A DNA stretch of 64,000 bases, taken from positions 163,263 through 227,262 of the forward strand of contig WNYE01000069.1 of the NCBI GenBank assembly GCA_021396245.1. Reading direction: 5' to 3'. Under the pieces are notes generated by a model that ran no database searches, was not told the DNA's origin, and saw only the letters and a program-made list of their open reading frames with translations. The first letter of the stretch is position 1. Each line of letters starts with the position of its first letter. The DNA is from Sporothrix humicola (lineage: Eukaryota; Ascomycota; Sordariomycetes; Ophiostomatales; Ophiostomataceae). The translations under genes and the position numbers were made by a program. Positions 1-11,435 of the stretch are shown piece by piece.

Positions 1-335
1 AGAAGGAAAAAAAGCAATAGTCTGTCAAGCGGCAATAAATTGGCAGAGCTAGAGAGGCGAGGCAAGTCTGGGGGGTCGTGGCAGGCCAAGAAGGCAGCTG
101 TGATGCCGTTGGAGTCTCCATACATACATATATCAAGACCGTTGGGCGAGTGCCCGCCTTGTGGGCTCCGCCTACCCTCCGGCCTTTTTTCCTCTTTTGT
201 TTCAAGCACAAAAAGAAGCATCACCGGCGTTCTCGGTCTTCTTCTTTCTTTTTCTTTCTTTGTGGCTCCTGTCAAACCTTCCCACAGCTTCACCGAGTAA
301 AAGGGACCCTCCGTCCACTTCTACTCTTCCACTCG

Positions 336-345
336 TTTATATATC
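336..345 (+). promoter_or_regulatory. TATA-like box upstream of the Thr-rich secreted protein gene
   Basis: TTTATATATC lies about 85 bp before the ATG at 429, in a pyrimidine-rich leader typical of fungal promoters. The position fits a core promoter element, but no transcript start is known. Confidence 0.4.
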
Positions 346-428
346 TTCTTCTTCCCGTGTATTCTTTTTATTTCCTTTTTTCCCACCAAGGTTTACCCAA
401 CCCATCACCACCCCACGCGGTCATCACC

Positions 429-1972
429 ATGCGCAGCTTCACTTCTATTCTGGCTGCGGCCGGCCTGGCGCAGCTCGCGTCGGCGACATGCCGTCCGGAC
501 TTCTGCAAGAAGGGTAAGTGACGATGGTCCTCGACGAGACACAGCAACACATCAAAAAGCGGGATGCAGGGAATAAAACCGTTAACATGTCAACAGCTAT
601 CCAGCTCCAGCCTTTCGGTATCGAGGACTGTAACTCGTTCCTTCTCACCACGGTTGTGATGCCCACCGAGTAAGTCAAGTCCTTGATAGGAGATGTGACT
701 TCCATAATGTCTCACGGCCTGGAGACAACTAAAGTAATCTAACCGGTATGGTATAGGACGGACTACCTGACGCCTTCAGCCGTCGTCACTCACACCAAGA
801 CACGCACGATCTCCGCGACCGAGACCGACAGCAAGACGGAGTCGTTCCAGCCCAGCGTCGTTATCTGGTCGACCTACACGTCGGTTGATGTCATCAACAG
901 CGTCACGCACACGACGACCAAGAAGATCACGACCACGTCGACGACCAAGTACACCAAGACAACGACCACGGCTCTCTCGACGACAACCTCGACGACTACG
1001 ACCATGACCACCACGCGCGCCCAACTGCACCCGCGTTCTGCCGGAAACCCCATTGTTGTCAGCCCTGCTTCGTCTGGCCCGCAGCCGACGACCATCGTGC
1101 CCTCGCAGACGCCCGAGTACGCCGGCACGTGCAAGCACGTGAGCCGCTATGCCCGCAACTGCCTTGACCTCGGTGCCACTACTTCGGTCACCACCATCTG
1201 GCCCGACGTCGAGAGCAAGACCATCAGCTCGACGCTCCTGTCGTACGCCTCGGCCGACACCTCGCTGATCGTCAGCACGACGCTCACCAAGACGACGACC
1301 AAGACGCTGCCGTCGCTCCACAGCACGGCCACGGCCATACGCACAACGACCACGGTGATCAGCACGTCGACGTCGACCACGTATACCAAGACCACCACCA
1401 AGACCACGACGGGCATCAAGACCACGACCCTTGGCACCACCACGACCACCACGACTCTGCGCACGACCTCGCCCACGCCCTACATTATGTATGTGAAGAG
1501 CGAAGACTACTCGCAGGGCTCTTCGCCAGACGTTGCTACCGGCTGGGTTGACTGGATCACGCCTGGCGGCCAGTCGGCTCTCAATGGCTACCCGTACAGC
1601 TATGCTCTGGGCTTTGTTTATGTTGCCAGCAACGCCGACATTATCGTTGTGAACCGGGACGGCTATCTGGCCACCGTTCGTCAAGACTACCCCAGAACTG
1701 GCGTCAACACGCAGCTGTTGTTTACGGTTGTCGATGGTGGCTACGTTGTGCCCAACGCCTCGCCGGCATCCGATGCCGAGCTTATCAAGTGCTCGGTGTC
1801 TCCGAGCGGCGGCAAGGCATACCTAACGGACTGCACGCACAACTTCTACGTGTCACGGTGGACCGCGTCCAACGACAACTCCAACACCATTGCCGTTATG
1901 ATGGCGACACAGGACGCGAACCCTCCCCAGCAGCTCAGCTTTGAGCTGACGCCTGTCACATACGACTACTAA
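429..1972 (+). CDS. Secreted threonine-rich protein, unknown function
   Basis: Three exons are proposed: 429-513, 597-669 and 757-1972. The donors read GTAAGT, and together the exons give 457 residues. Residues 1-19 form a clear signal peptide (MRSFTSILAAAGLAQLASA). A short Cys-containing stretch follows. Residues about 55-330 are dominated by Thr, Ser and Lys in TTT/TKTTTK runs, as in heavily O-mannosylated wall or secreted proteins. The last 120 residues are different: less repetitive, rich in Tyr, Val, Gly and Asp, with two Cys, and probably a folded domain. There is no hydrophobic C-terminal tail, so a GPI anchor is not expected. The two upstream introns were placed because the reading frame and Cys-rich N terminus continue across them. 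I do not recognise the family; a structural or adhesive role at the cell surface is inference. Confidence 0.8.
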
Positions 1973-2574
1973 GGATGGGATCTGTGCTGAAGTCGATATT
2001 TTATGTATAAATTCTATCTGATGCCAGCGCGGTGATGTCTATCGCACTCGCAGTCCTTCATTTCCGTCTCTCATTCTTTTGTCTTTCTTTTCTTAATCTT
2101 TCTACTTCCATACCTTCTTCAATTCGTAATGTCAATACTTTGTACGAGGCACTCTTTGTTATACGCTTGCGTGTCTCGTGTTCTTACCTTCTTTTAAAAC
2201 CCTGTTACGTCAATAATAGAAACAATTCAATGTGACCGCATTGCGATATATTCAAACGTGAAAGTAAAACTGGCCGGGAAGCTTTTGAAGAAAAAAGTTT
2301 TCAGCTTTTGATTTATGAAATCTCCAGATTTGGAAACTGGGAACCGTGCTATATAGGAAAACGCCCGGAAGTAAATAGAACAAGAAAAGCTAATGCTGTG
2401 AGTATCTCATGAGAAAAGGAAAAGAAATAAAATGGCTCTCCGAAAGAGATCAAGAATAGGCAACAATAGGAAAAAGAAAGAAAAAAGCCACACCCAACGG
2501 GTATCAACTTCACCGTTCCCTCCAACACATTAATATTTTTAACCAACCATCTCCATCGCCATCGCCACCCCCTA
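1973..2574. other. Convergent intergenic region
   Basis: This is the shared 3' flank of the Thr-rich protein gene (plus strand) and the Cys-rich membrane protein gene (minus strand). It is AT-rich with T-runs and A-runs that suit 3' untranslated sequence. Short open frames here have no coding character. Confidence 0.6.
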
Positions 2575-3699
2575 CTATTGTGCTGCGGGTGATGCTGTAG
2601 CGCCGCTAGCCTGGTATGGCCGTTGGTAGGCCTGCTCGGGTGAGACGTTGGCTGATTCAGAGGCTGGGACGGCGCCTGCGGGTGCCGGGCTGTTGGCGGC
2701 CGCGCTCATATTGGCATAGGGCGTTGACACAGAAGGAGAGGTTGCCGACAGTTCGCTGGGGATAGCACCAAAGGCGGTGCTGGCCGGCAGTTCCTGTGGG
2801 ATAACGTTGTCGCCATGGAGCTCAGACGTGGGCACAGACGACGGCGGCGGGTGCGGCGAGGGCGAGCCGGTGTAGTAGCTGTTGTTGGTGTTGGTGTTTG
2901 CGTAGTCGTGGGCGCCAAAGTTGGGTGCTCCGGCGTAGCGGGGCTTGTCGTCGAGGCCGTTTGCGCCGGCAGCTCCTGCTACCGCACCCGCGCCATCGGG
3001 GTAACCACCGGGCGCAGGGCCCGAACCGGGGGCCTGGTAGCCACCAGCGGCAGCTGCTGCTGTGGCGTTCTTGTTGCGCGCGCGGCGCCACAAAAAGAAG
3101 AGACCAGCCACGATCAACGCGACACCCGCAATGGAGCCCACGACAATACCGGCAATGGCGCCGCCCGAGACACCAGACGAGCCGCCATCATCAGGGCTAT
3201 GGCCAATACTACTGCTGCTGGTAGGGCTGGCGTTTCCGGTGCCAGACGCGCCCGAGGATGTCGGTGATGCTGACGACGTGGGAGGTGCTGTTTGGGCGAT
3301 GAGATCAAGAGGCGTAAAGGCCCATGTCGTGGCCGAAGGGTGGGCAGAGCTGAGAGACGAGTAGGTGTTGTTGAGGACCTTGTTGGTGATGTTGTTCAAG
3401 ATGTCGTAGTGGGAGGACCAGCAGATGTTGATCTGGTTCTTGGCGGCAGTGCAGTGTTCACGGCCGTCAACACAGCACCACGTCGTCGAGCCGTCGCCGC
3501 AGTCGAGAGTGCTGCCGTCGGTGGCGCATTTCGTCGTGATGGTCCAGCAGACGTCCTTGACGTCGCAGCAGTACCGGCGGCCGGTGTTGGGGTCCCGGGC
3601 GCAAGCATTGGGCGGCTTGCAGACATTGGAGCCGAAGCCCGGGCAGGTGTGGCCCGAGACGTCGGATGTGAAGAAGTAGTTGTCGAAGTAGTCCGACAT
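2575..3699 (-). CDS. Cys-rich single-pass membrane protein, unknown function
   Basis: A single exon encodes 374 residues from the ATG at 3699. Residues 15-95 carry twelve cysteines (19, 27, 33, 44, 45, 51, 58, 67, 75, 76, 83, 93), including two CC pairs, which suggests a disulfide-rich extracellular domain. Residues 105-175 are Ser/Thr-rich with N-glycosylation sequons. One transmembrane helix spans about 179-203 and is followed by a basic stop-transfer patch (WRRARNK). The cytosolic tail is rich in Ala, Pro, Ser and Tyr. This layout recalls fungal wall-sensor or Mid2-like proteins, but the Cys domain is not WSC and I do not name a family. No ATG-initiated signal peptide is present. The frame stays open upstream through a hydrophobic stretch that begins with TTG, so the true N terminus is uncertain. 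Confidence 0.8.
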   Translation of the reverse strand: MSDYFDNYFFTSDVSGHTCPGFGSNVCKPPNACARDPNTGRRYCCDVKDVCWTITTKCATDGSTLDCGDGSTTWCCVDGREHCTAAKNQINICWSSHYDILNNITNKVLNNTYSSLSSAHPSATTWAFTPLDLIAQTAPPTSSASPTSSGASGTGNASPTSSSSIGHSPDDGGSSGVSGGAIAGIVVGSIAGVALIVAGLFFLWRRARNKNATAAAAAGGYQAPGSGPAPGGYPDGAGAVAGAAGANGLDDKPRYAGAPNFGAHDYANTNTNNSYYTGSPSPHPPPSSVPTSELHGDNVIPQELPASTAFGAIPSELSATSPSVSTPYANMSAAANSPAPAGAVPASESANVSPEQAYQRPYQASGATASPAAQ

Positions 3700-6600
3700 G
3701 GCTGCGGTGGCGAGGAGGGTTGAGGCGGGAAGAGACGAGAAGACGAGAAGACGTGGCAACGAGACGAAAGCTAGAAGGTGACAAAACGAATGCCGATCGT
3801 CGACGTCGTGCTGGACAAGGACAGAGGCCGGACAATGTATTGGGGGAATGTAAAGAGAAAAGAGAGACTAAAAAATAATAAAGGAGAAAGAAAACGGAGG
3901 AGGATGAAACAGGGAGAGAGAATCCAAATACAAAAGCGATAATACGGGACGGTCGCCAAGAATAAGGAGTGATGAAGAGGAAAACAGTGCGGTAGCAAAC
4001 ACTGACAACAACCCAAAACAAGAATTAGGGGACTGGAAGAAGTGGGTTGAACAGAGAGTCTGGAAGCGAAGGACAAGAAAAGACAATTTGCAATGAAAAG
4101 GGGAAGAAAATGCCTGGTGTCTTCAGCGAGAAAGAGACAAATGGACAAGCAAGAGACGGCAGGCAACAGACAGGCAGTGACAAGAAGAGACACAGACTCA
4201 GACCGAAAGAGAGGGACAGACGAGACACAGCCTTCCTGGGCAACTTAAACGCGATGCAACGCGCCAAACAAGCGTCTGAGAGCGGGTTCTGTAGCGGCTC
4301 TCGGGCTTGAAGCGTAGTATTTCCTTTTTGTTCCAGGGCCTCTTTGAAAAGTATCCTTTGCAACGGTGCTGTCCTACCGTATGGCTCGTACCGTGATGTA
4401 GCTGTGCTTTTGTTGTGTTTCTGTGGGCGTGATGGATTTCTGGATTGTTAGTTTTGTCGCCGTTGCAAAGGAGGAAGCAATGAAGAAAAGAAAGAAGATA
4501 AAAAGAGACAAACATATACAGTGATTCTTGTCGACCCAGACAGAAAAGTAACACGGCATCACAAGGAGGCGCAGACGCTGAAAGATACTTTGGACGACAC
4601 GACGGCCCTCGCCGCCAAGTATCTCCCTCGTCTTTCGATGTCATTTTTTAGTAATTTACGGACGCAGTCTCTTATTCCCAGGTGCACGGGTGGGCGGCAA
4701 TACCTGACAGGCCAGGGCCAGGGCCGCCGTTCGAAGAGGCCACACAGGGCGTTCATTGGTCTTTTCTGGTCATTGTATCGTTGTGTCAAGGGGCTGGGGC
4801 CACCCACAAGACGAGCGATCAACAAGCAAAAATGTATTTTTTTGTGAGTGAGAGAGCAACTTGAAAACAGGCTTTGCTTTGTTCTGCCTGCTGGGTGGGC
4901 TGGCCTGCCTATTCAGTCCGGCGTGTCTGGTCTGACGGCTGCTTGTTCTTGCGGAAGGATTCGCATCCCAGGAAAGGCAGGGATCGTCGAATTGGTTCTG
5001 ATGGGGCGTAATACACTTTCACAACGTGCCGAGACTTGATGGAGTACTCGACTGCAAAGCCTGTCTTTTTGACTTGTGATGGCACAGACTCGACTCTCTG
5101 AGGACGCCGTTTTAGTTTTCCAGAGGGTCCAGGTTCCTAAATGAGTTCTAAACAGCTGGGTCATGTTAGTGGAGAGAAAGCGCCGTTCAGAAATCGACGA
5201 CGCGAGAGAACATGGTGAGCAAGAGGAGAAACGCGCCAGAGGGCTCCCCGGTTTGTTAGAAAGTTGGATGTTCTCATCAAAGAGGGCCAAAAGGCATAAA
5301 AAGACGATCAACGTTCTCCATAAAACAGTTGAAAAACAGCATCGATAATAAGGCTAAAAGGCAGGGCTTGGCGCGAATAAGAAAGTTCAAACGCCCAAAG
5401 GCACAATAGGGGAACTCCGTAGCCCGCACTATGACAAAGCTTACCTGAACGATTGTGAAAGTCATTTTCATTTTCAGTAAATTGACAGATTGACCACCAT
5501 CAGAAACCTGTTCCTGGCGGCGGCCGCCACGCGATAGCCGACTGAGCCACAACCGCGCCTATCGTTCTTGGGGGTTTCTCGTCCTTGGGTTGCTTGTTCT
5601 TGGGGTCCGGCTCCACCAGCAGCAAGTCGTAGCGCGACGTTTTCCCTTCTCTGTCTGCCGGGATTGCAGGGTCGGAAGGATTCCCTCAGACTGCGACTCC
5701 TGGATCTTGGCATAGAGTTGAGTGGCTGGATACTGCAAGTTCGTGTCGTGTCTGTGTAGCATCTGCAGTCTGCTGTGTTGGGTGTCCAGGAGGAAGACAA
5801 AAAAGAAAGAGGAGGGGATGCCCTGGTTTGTCGCTTTTGGTCACCGTTTTGTTAGCTGGAATTGTGTGGGAGAGGCGATGGAATCAACGGCATGTTTGTT
5901 ACGAGTGTTTAGTTTGAAAAAGGAAGCAAAAGGAGCAATAAGAATAAGCAGCAGGAAGGGGCAGGCTAGAGGATAAGAGGGAAGGAGCCAGAACAAGAGA
6001 ATGAGGAAGGCGCATTGGGCGCGATTTGACGTTACTTCCCTCCATGTTGTCACTCCCAATTCGCTCTTGCCTTTTCTGTCTCACAAAAGGCTTCTCGGTG
6101 AGGGCTTCCTTCCTTCTCGTATTGTGAAGTGAGGCTCACTTTTTTGCTCTCTTATTCGCGCTCTTCATATCCTTTCTTATCTTGTCTTCTTCAATTCTTC
6201 TCTCACTTTGATTACGAAATACCAATGCAACGCTCCGCCTGCATCTCCCTTTGCATTCTCACCCGTCTCCCCGGATGAAGCGGCAAACTCTCTGACGCTG
6301 TGGTGTCCCGGTGTTCTTCACTATTTGCCGTTTCGAGTCGACAGAAGCTGGGTAGCTGGGTAGGAGTTTTTTGTCTTGTTTTCCTTACCTTTCCCATTGA
6401 CATAAAACGAACCAGAGGCAGGAAATCAGAAGCGAAGCAACACCCCATTCTGCCCTATGATCGGACCCCAACCCCAACCCGTCTTCGACCCCAAGTTGCC
6501 AAATCAGCAAGCCACGTCGGATACAAATCTGCTCGTATCGGGCTGTGCCTCTTGCTTTTGCCGCCACAGCACCCACAACACTCACAGCTACTGTGTTCCT

Positions 6601-8736
6601 GGCCTATGACAGGCCTGGATCGTTCTCTCCAACTGTCGCTATTTTAAGGAACTGAACGAACCGCAGGCCAGGCCAAGCCCTACAGGGACTTTATCCTCCT
6701 CGCTAACTCCCCGCTTTATCGCTTTCTTGGTGCGGCTGCTGTCTCTGGTGCTCGTGTTTTTTTTTCTTTTCTTTTCTTCCAGCAGAACATCAACTTTGAC
6801 GCCCGGTTTACCCTTTTCGGAAGTATTTTGGGATGTTGAAGTCCAACTTGCACAATTGTTGCGATGCAATGTTACCATCAAAAGCATTTTTCCAAGATCC
6901 AGAACAGGATGTAAAAGAAAACATCGCTGGCAAGCCCCGCCGTATTTAAACCTATTTTTACGCCGTAAATAGGCACTGGGGACGACTGGAAGACTTTGTG
7001 GAAATAAAGGCTTGGACCGTGCTCTTCGGCCTCGACTCAGACTGTGGAGAGCAAAATCCGTTTATTTTCTTTCCTAAGGAAATCGCTGTTCCCCCACAAA
7101 CTTAACCAGACCCGACTGCCACTTTTCTATTTTCTCACTGTTTGGACCCAGCACAATCTCACCTGTGAAAAGAGTCTAGATCGCCAGCAAATTGGCCCAG
7201 AATGCCTTGTCACTGTTTGTAAAGAGCCTCACTTTACGTCGTACGTCGTAACAGCTCAAACTCAGATGGTGATGCCAGCAATGGGATGTCCAGCCATTCG
7301 CTTACTCTCAACCTATGAGCCCATGCACTTACAGAAATATACGACGTACTGTTGAAAACGATAACGAGCTCACCTCCCCGTACATCCGCAAACTACACCT
7401 GCATGTGGCGCCAGAAAGACCGTGCCAAGCCCGCCTGAAGGAACAAAAACACGCAACTGAAATCTTAAAAAAGAAACTCGGCGTGGAGTTCTGTATCGGT
7501 GGAGTAGCCTGGCATATTCATGATATCACGTGGAATTAACGACGCCGAAAAGATGCTCTGCAAACAGTTCGCACAAACTCCCAAGTTCTTGACATGAAAT
7601 GTTTCGAAGCAAACAATTCCAGATAGCTCAGCTTTGTACGGCGTACAATGGTCTGTAATATGCAATGTGTAAAAACCTAAATTTTGACATGAACCAGCAG
7701 AGGCCACTCAGACTTCTTTCTAGCTGACAGATAGCTTGACCGACTGTCCCCTGGAGAACACCCAGGCACTCTCTGTGGAATACAGCCTTGACTTATTGGA
7801 TTATTTTTTGAGAGACTTGTTTGTCAGCATTTCCAAGAGCAGGCTTTCACAATCGACTAATCTTGACTTTGTTTGTTTACTTTCCTGGCCTGGAAAAGGG
7901 GCCTACAAATGATAATGGGGTTTGTTTTGATTTATATCTGAAAATTTTCGTACATTCCTTAGACATTGTAATCTACAGTGTTGAGATCGCTGGTTTTCAA
8001 AATGCATATTACTGTGGGATTTTTTCTTTATGGGGGGTTTGGTTTTTAATGTTATGAATAGCGATTCTCTGGCATATGAAGCGAAAGTTCTGAGCTGTGA
8101 GGCCAGACGCTTTATAAACGCCGCGCAAAACATTCCCATAATGAAATCCAAAGGAAGTCCGAAGAAGATCAAAAGGAGATCAAAGGGAAACCCAAAGGAT
8201 ATGAAAAGGAGATTCAAAGAAAATCCAAGACAAACCCAGAGGACAATCCAAATGAAATCCAAAGGAAATCCAGAGGAAACCAACTGAAATCAAAAGGACA
8301 TGACAATGAGATCCAAATAAGACACAAAGAAAACCTAAAAGAAACCAAAGTAAAGCAAAGGAAAGCACAGGGAAATCAAAAGGAAATAAAAAAGGAAATC
8401 AAAAGGAAATCAAAAGGAAATCAAAAGGAAATCAAAAGGATATTAAAAGGATATTGAACGGAAACCAAAAGGATATGAAGAGGAGAACCAGAGAAAATCC
8501 AAAGGAAATCCAAAGAAAATCTAAAATAGATACAGAGGATAATCCAAAGGAAATCCAGAGTAAATGGAATGAAATCAAACGGATATGAAAAGGAGATGAA
8601 AAGTAAACCAAAGGAAATAAAAAACAATGAAGTTAGATGAAAATTAGGATAACTCCAAAAAAGTCCAATAACAGTAGAAACTAAGCCAAAAGGGGGGGCC
8701 CATCTCCAAATGGCAAAGATACAGCGTGCTGAAGAA
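3700..8736. other. Long gene-poor region, about 5 kb
   Basis: No open frame here has convincing coding character. The first 500 bp are strongly pyrimidine-rich on the minus strand, as expected for the leader and promoter of the Cys-rich membrane protein gene. From 4 to 8 kb the sequence is mixed, with scattered A and T runs and a short TACGTCG duplication near 7.23 kb. The 11-bp purine repeat listed separately occupies 8143-8624. I see no tRNA, 5S gene or transposon remnant. Noncoding transcripts cannot be excluded. Confidence 0.5.
8143..8624. repeat. Degenerate 11-bp purine-rich minisatellite
   Basis: About 480 bp is built from units close to AAAAGGAAATC. Four perfect copies run in register from 8390 to 8433, followed by two AAAAGGATATT variants (8434-8455). 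Diverged units such as AAAGGAAATCC extend on both sides, with occasional 12-bp steps. The plus strand is nearly all purine plus C and T at fixed unit positions. Eleven is not a multiple of three, so the array is not a protein repeat, though it leaves accidental open frames. It ends about 110 bp beyond the stop codon of the TAG-broken gene. Confidence 0.85.
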
Positions 8737-9645
8737 TTATAAATTGGAGTTATCCTCGACCTCATCTGTCCAGTCATACCATTCACCGTCAGAGCCAGGA
8801 AAGTGAGGGATGGGCGTCCGCTTCTTAACCTTAAGGCAGTTAGAAACGTAGCGGCGCTGCCGCTCCTCCTTTTCTGCAGTAGTCAGAGTAGATTTTTTGG
8901 CGAGTGGGGAGGCAGGGCGGGTTGTGAGCGGGCTGGCAGTTTCAGTAACAGGAAAGGTGGCTTTGGGGCTCTCAGAGGTTCCAGAGGGCGTAGTGCTCAC
9001 AGTGGTTCCAGCCTCGTTGAAGCCCGGGAGACGGTACTCCTCCATAGTCATGGGGCCAATGTCTTTGGAGACGGGAAGCTCAGGCATAGGCTCAAAGGGA
9101 CCAACGGGAATATGGCCCATGGAGATGGGACCGTCCATCTGCATCCTTTTAGCATGAACGTTCTGCCAGAAGCGCTGCGCGGCCTCGATTTCGCGCAATC
9201 TGCAGGCTGCGTTGCTGGCGCGGAAATAGCCCATGAAGTCCCAGAACTCCTTGCAAGTAGCGACAGCAAAGACAACCTAGGCGACGTCGTACTCGATCTG
9301 GTCATGACGAATCTGCCACAGGTCGTTGGTCGTTTTGGGGCGGCTGGCTGCATTCTCCGGCAAAGGTGGCAAAGAGTCGGCAGTTTTGGCGTTTTCGATG
9401 CCGGCGTGCAGGAGGCTGAGAGTGGCGTTAAGCTCATCCCGCGAGACGCTATTAAAGGTTCGGCCGTGGTAAATGACTTCTCTGCCATATGCCTCGATGG
9501 AATCCAGGCGGCAAGTCCGACACATCTGGAAGTTGTGCTCGTTCTGGTGAATTGGTTTAGGGATATTGTCGCCCAAGGTGGTCAATGAGCTGGCTTGGTC
9601 CATAACAGCAGGCTGCACCACGGAGGAGCTGTGCGAGCTGTCCAT
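8737..9645 (-). pseudogene. Unknown gene interrupted by one in-frame TAG
   Basis: From the ATG at 9645 the frame encodes 122 residues and then meets TAG at 9277-9279. The same frame continues without another stop for 179 more codons to a TAA at 8737. The continuing part keeps protein-like composition (aromatic, acidic and basic residues, then a Pro/Ser/Thr-rich segment and a WYDW-containing acidic C terminus). The first part has two close cysteines (MCRTCR). No plausible intron removes the TAG: the nearest GT...AG pair is about 43 nt, lacks a branch point and would shift the frame. A CAG-to-TAG change (CpA to TpA) would explain it and is the type made by repeat-induced point mutation. Stop readthrough or a sequencing error are alternatives. 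I do not recognise the family. Confidence 0.6.
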
Positions 9646-11435
9646 TTCCGCGGGTTGGCACAGAAAAAAAAATCTGGCCAGGAGTTTTTGGTTGTCAAGT
9701 TGTTTCGAAAAGTTGAGTTGAGTTGACTTGGGTGTTGTGTGCTGAGGTCGGCGAGAGTGCTTTGTAACGATCATATGGCAGATGGAATCTGGCCATGTTC
9801 GGACGAAGCTGCTATGGGGTTACAGAGAAGAAAAGAAGAAAAGACCTCGGGGATCGATGGGAGGAAAGACGATTCTTTACATAAAACAGTTTGCGAAAAC
9901 TCTGTTGGTGATGACTGACGCACAAAATTTTGCACCAATATAGGACGTGTAATGGACTTACACATGATGCAAACTTCTTGTAGTTGAGTACGTAATTTGG
10001 GTTGGCTTTTAGCTCTTGTTAGTTTTGGATGGGATGCACCGGGTCGTCATGTAGCAAAGCGCAGCCAAGGGTAGAAACGACTTAGATGGTTGGTACGTAG
10101 CTACGGTCGATGCAGGCCGAGTCAAACTTTGCAAGCAAACTAAAACCAACTATTGCAGGGTTTGCCTTATTTGATTTGAGTTTTGCATTTGAGAAAGAGC
10201 CGTAGCTATCATGAGAATACGGAATATACGTTAAGTCTCGTTTTCCAGAAAAGGCAGGAATGAAATATCCAAATACTATCCTTTGACATATACTGGCCCG
10301 GTGAGGAAGCTGTCGTTCGGGAAAGCAACAGAATAAAAATGGTAAGACTCATAACGTATTATGGCACAAAATTAACAAAGCTGGTAATAAAGAATCGTAC
10401 CTTCCATAATTAATTCAAAATTCAAAATGGCAGTTGCGGGTTGTTTACTTACTTCGTTCGCTCCTTCTGGGTTAGGAAAACATGCTGAGCCTCTTGTTAT
10501 GAGATCCTCGTACTCTACTGCAAGGTATAAACTACATACAGACTCCTGGCATAGAGTGAACTGATGTACGATTGTTTCAGAACTTCTTATGTCGAAAACA
10601 CAAAGGGACCTAGTTACCGGAGTAGGTCGGGTTGATACAGATCGTGTGTAGAAGTCTGTAACCCTCACGATCCCAAACGAAACTGCACAAACCTTTAAAA
10701 CTGAAGCAAATGCACAAATATGCAAATTTGCACATAATAAAACAAAATGATGCGGGTTCAGGGCAAAGTATCGTGACCTGATAAGGTGTCTGCACTTGTA
10801 AGCCGATATGTCGTTGGACCACAAACGAAAATGACTACCCAGACTAACAGCACAATCTGACCAATCAAAGTGAAGAATACCCTTCTTACCCCACAGTATT
10901 TTGTTTTGGTTTGTTTTACTCCCTTTTCTCGTGTAAGTTTTGATAGTACGACGTACAGAGTGGTATCTTTCATCTATACCATGTATATGTGGCTTTATCG
11001 GCTGTCAACGGAAGATCATGTCGATATATGCGTATTGCTGGGCAGTAGGGCCTCAGGCATTGCTTCCAGTATGTCGTCCTTTCAAGCAATAAGATTGGCA
11101 AATGAAATTCAAGACAGAGAACAAGATATCCCGAACAGCAGGGACGGAAAGAAAAAACACAAAAGACAGTAATGGTATTCCAGATACAAAACCTCATGCA
11201 CAGTCTCCAAATATGTGCAGTATTTTAAAGAGGACCCCGTTAGAGAAGAACTAAGCAAAAATATAAAGAACGTATTGAATACGTAGAAGAAAAAAGTATG
11301 CCAGGAGAACGAGGCCAATATATAAAACGCAAAAAGAGAGCAATGGTTTGAAAATAGTCAAACCAAGAGAAGCCCCATAGGCCTCAATGGATAAAAAAAT
11401 GTACCATACTCCAAAAAACACAGTTGCCGTTATGT
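9646..11435. other. Intergenic region without a supported gene
   Basis: The sequence is comparatively AT-rich, with short open frames on both strands (the longest on the minus strand at 10372-10824) that lack coding composition and conserved motifs. It should hold the promoter of the TAG-broken gene and the 3' flank of the LCB3-type gene. Confidence 0.5.

Noticed and set aside
776..1684. 302-codon Arg/Gly-rich frame antisense to the Thr-rich protein gene
   Set aside because: It is an artefact of ACC/ACG-rich Thr codons read backwards.
10372..10824. 150-codon minus-strand frame in the AT-rich gap
   Set aside because: The composition is random-like, and there is no nearby exon or promoter feature to support it.
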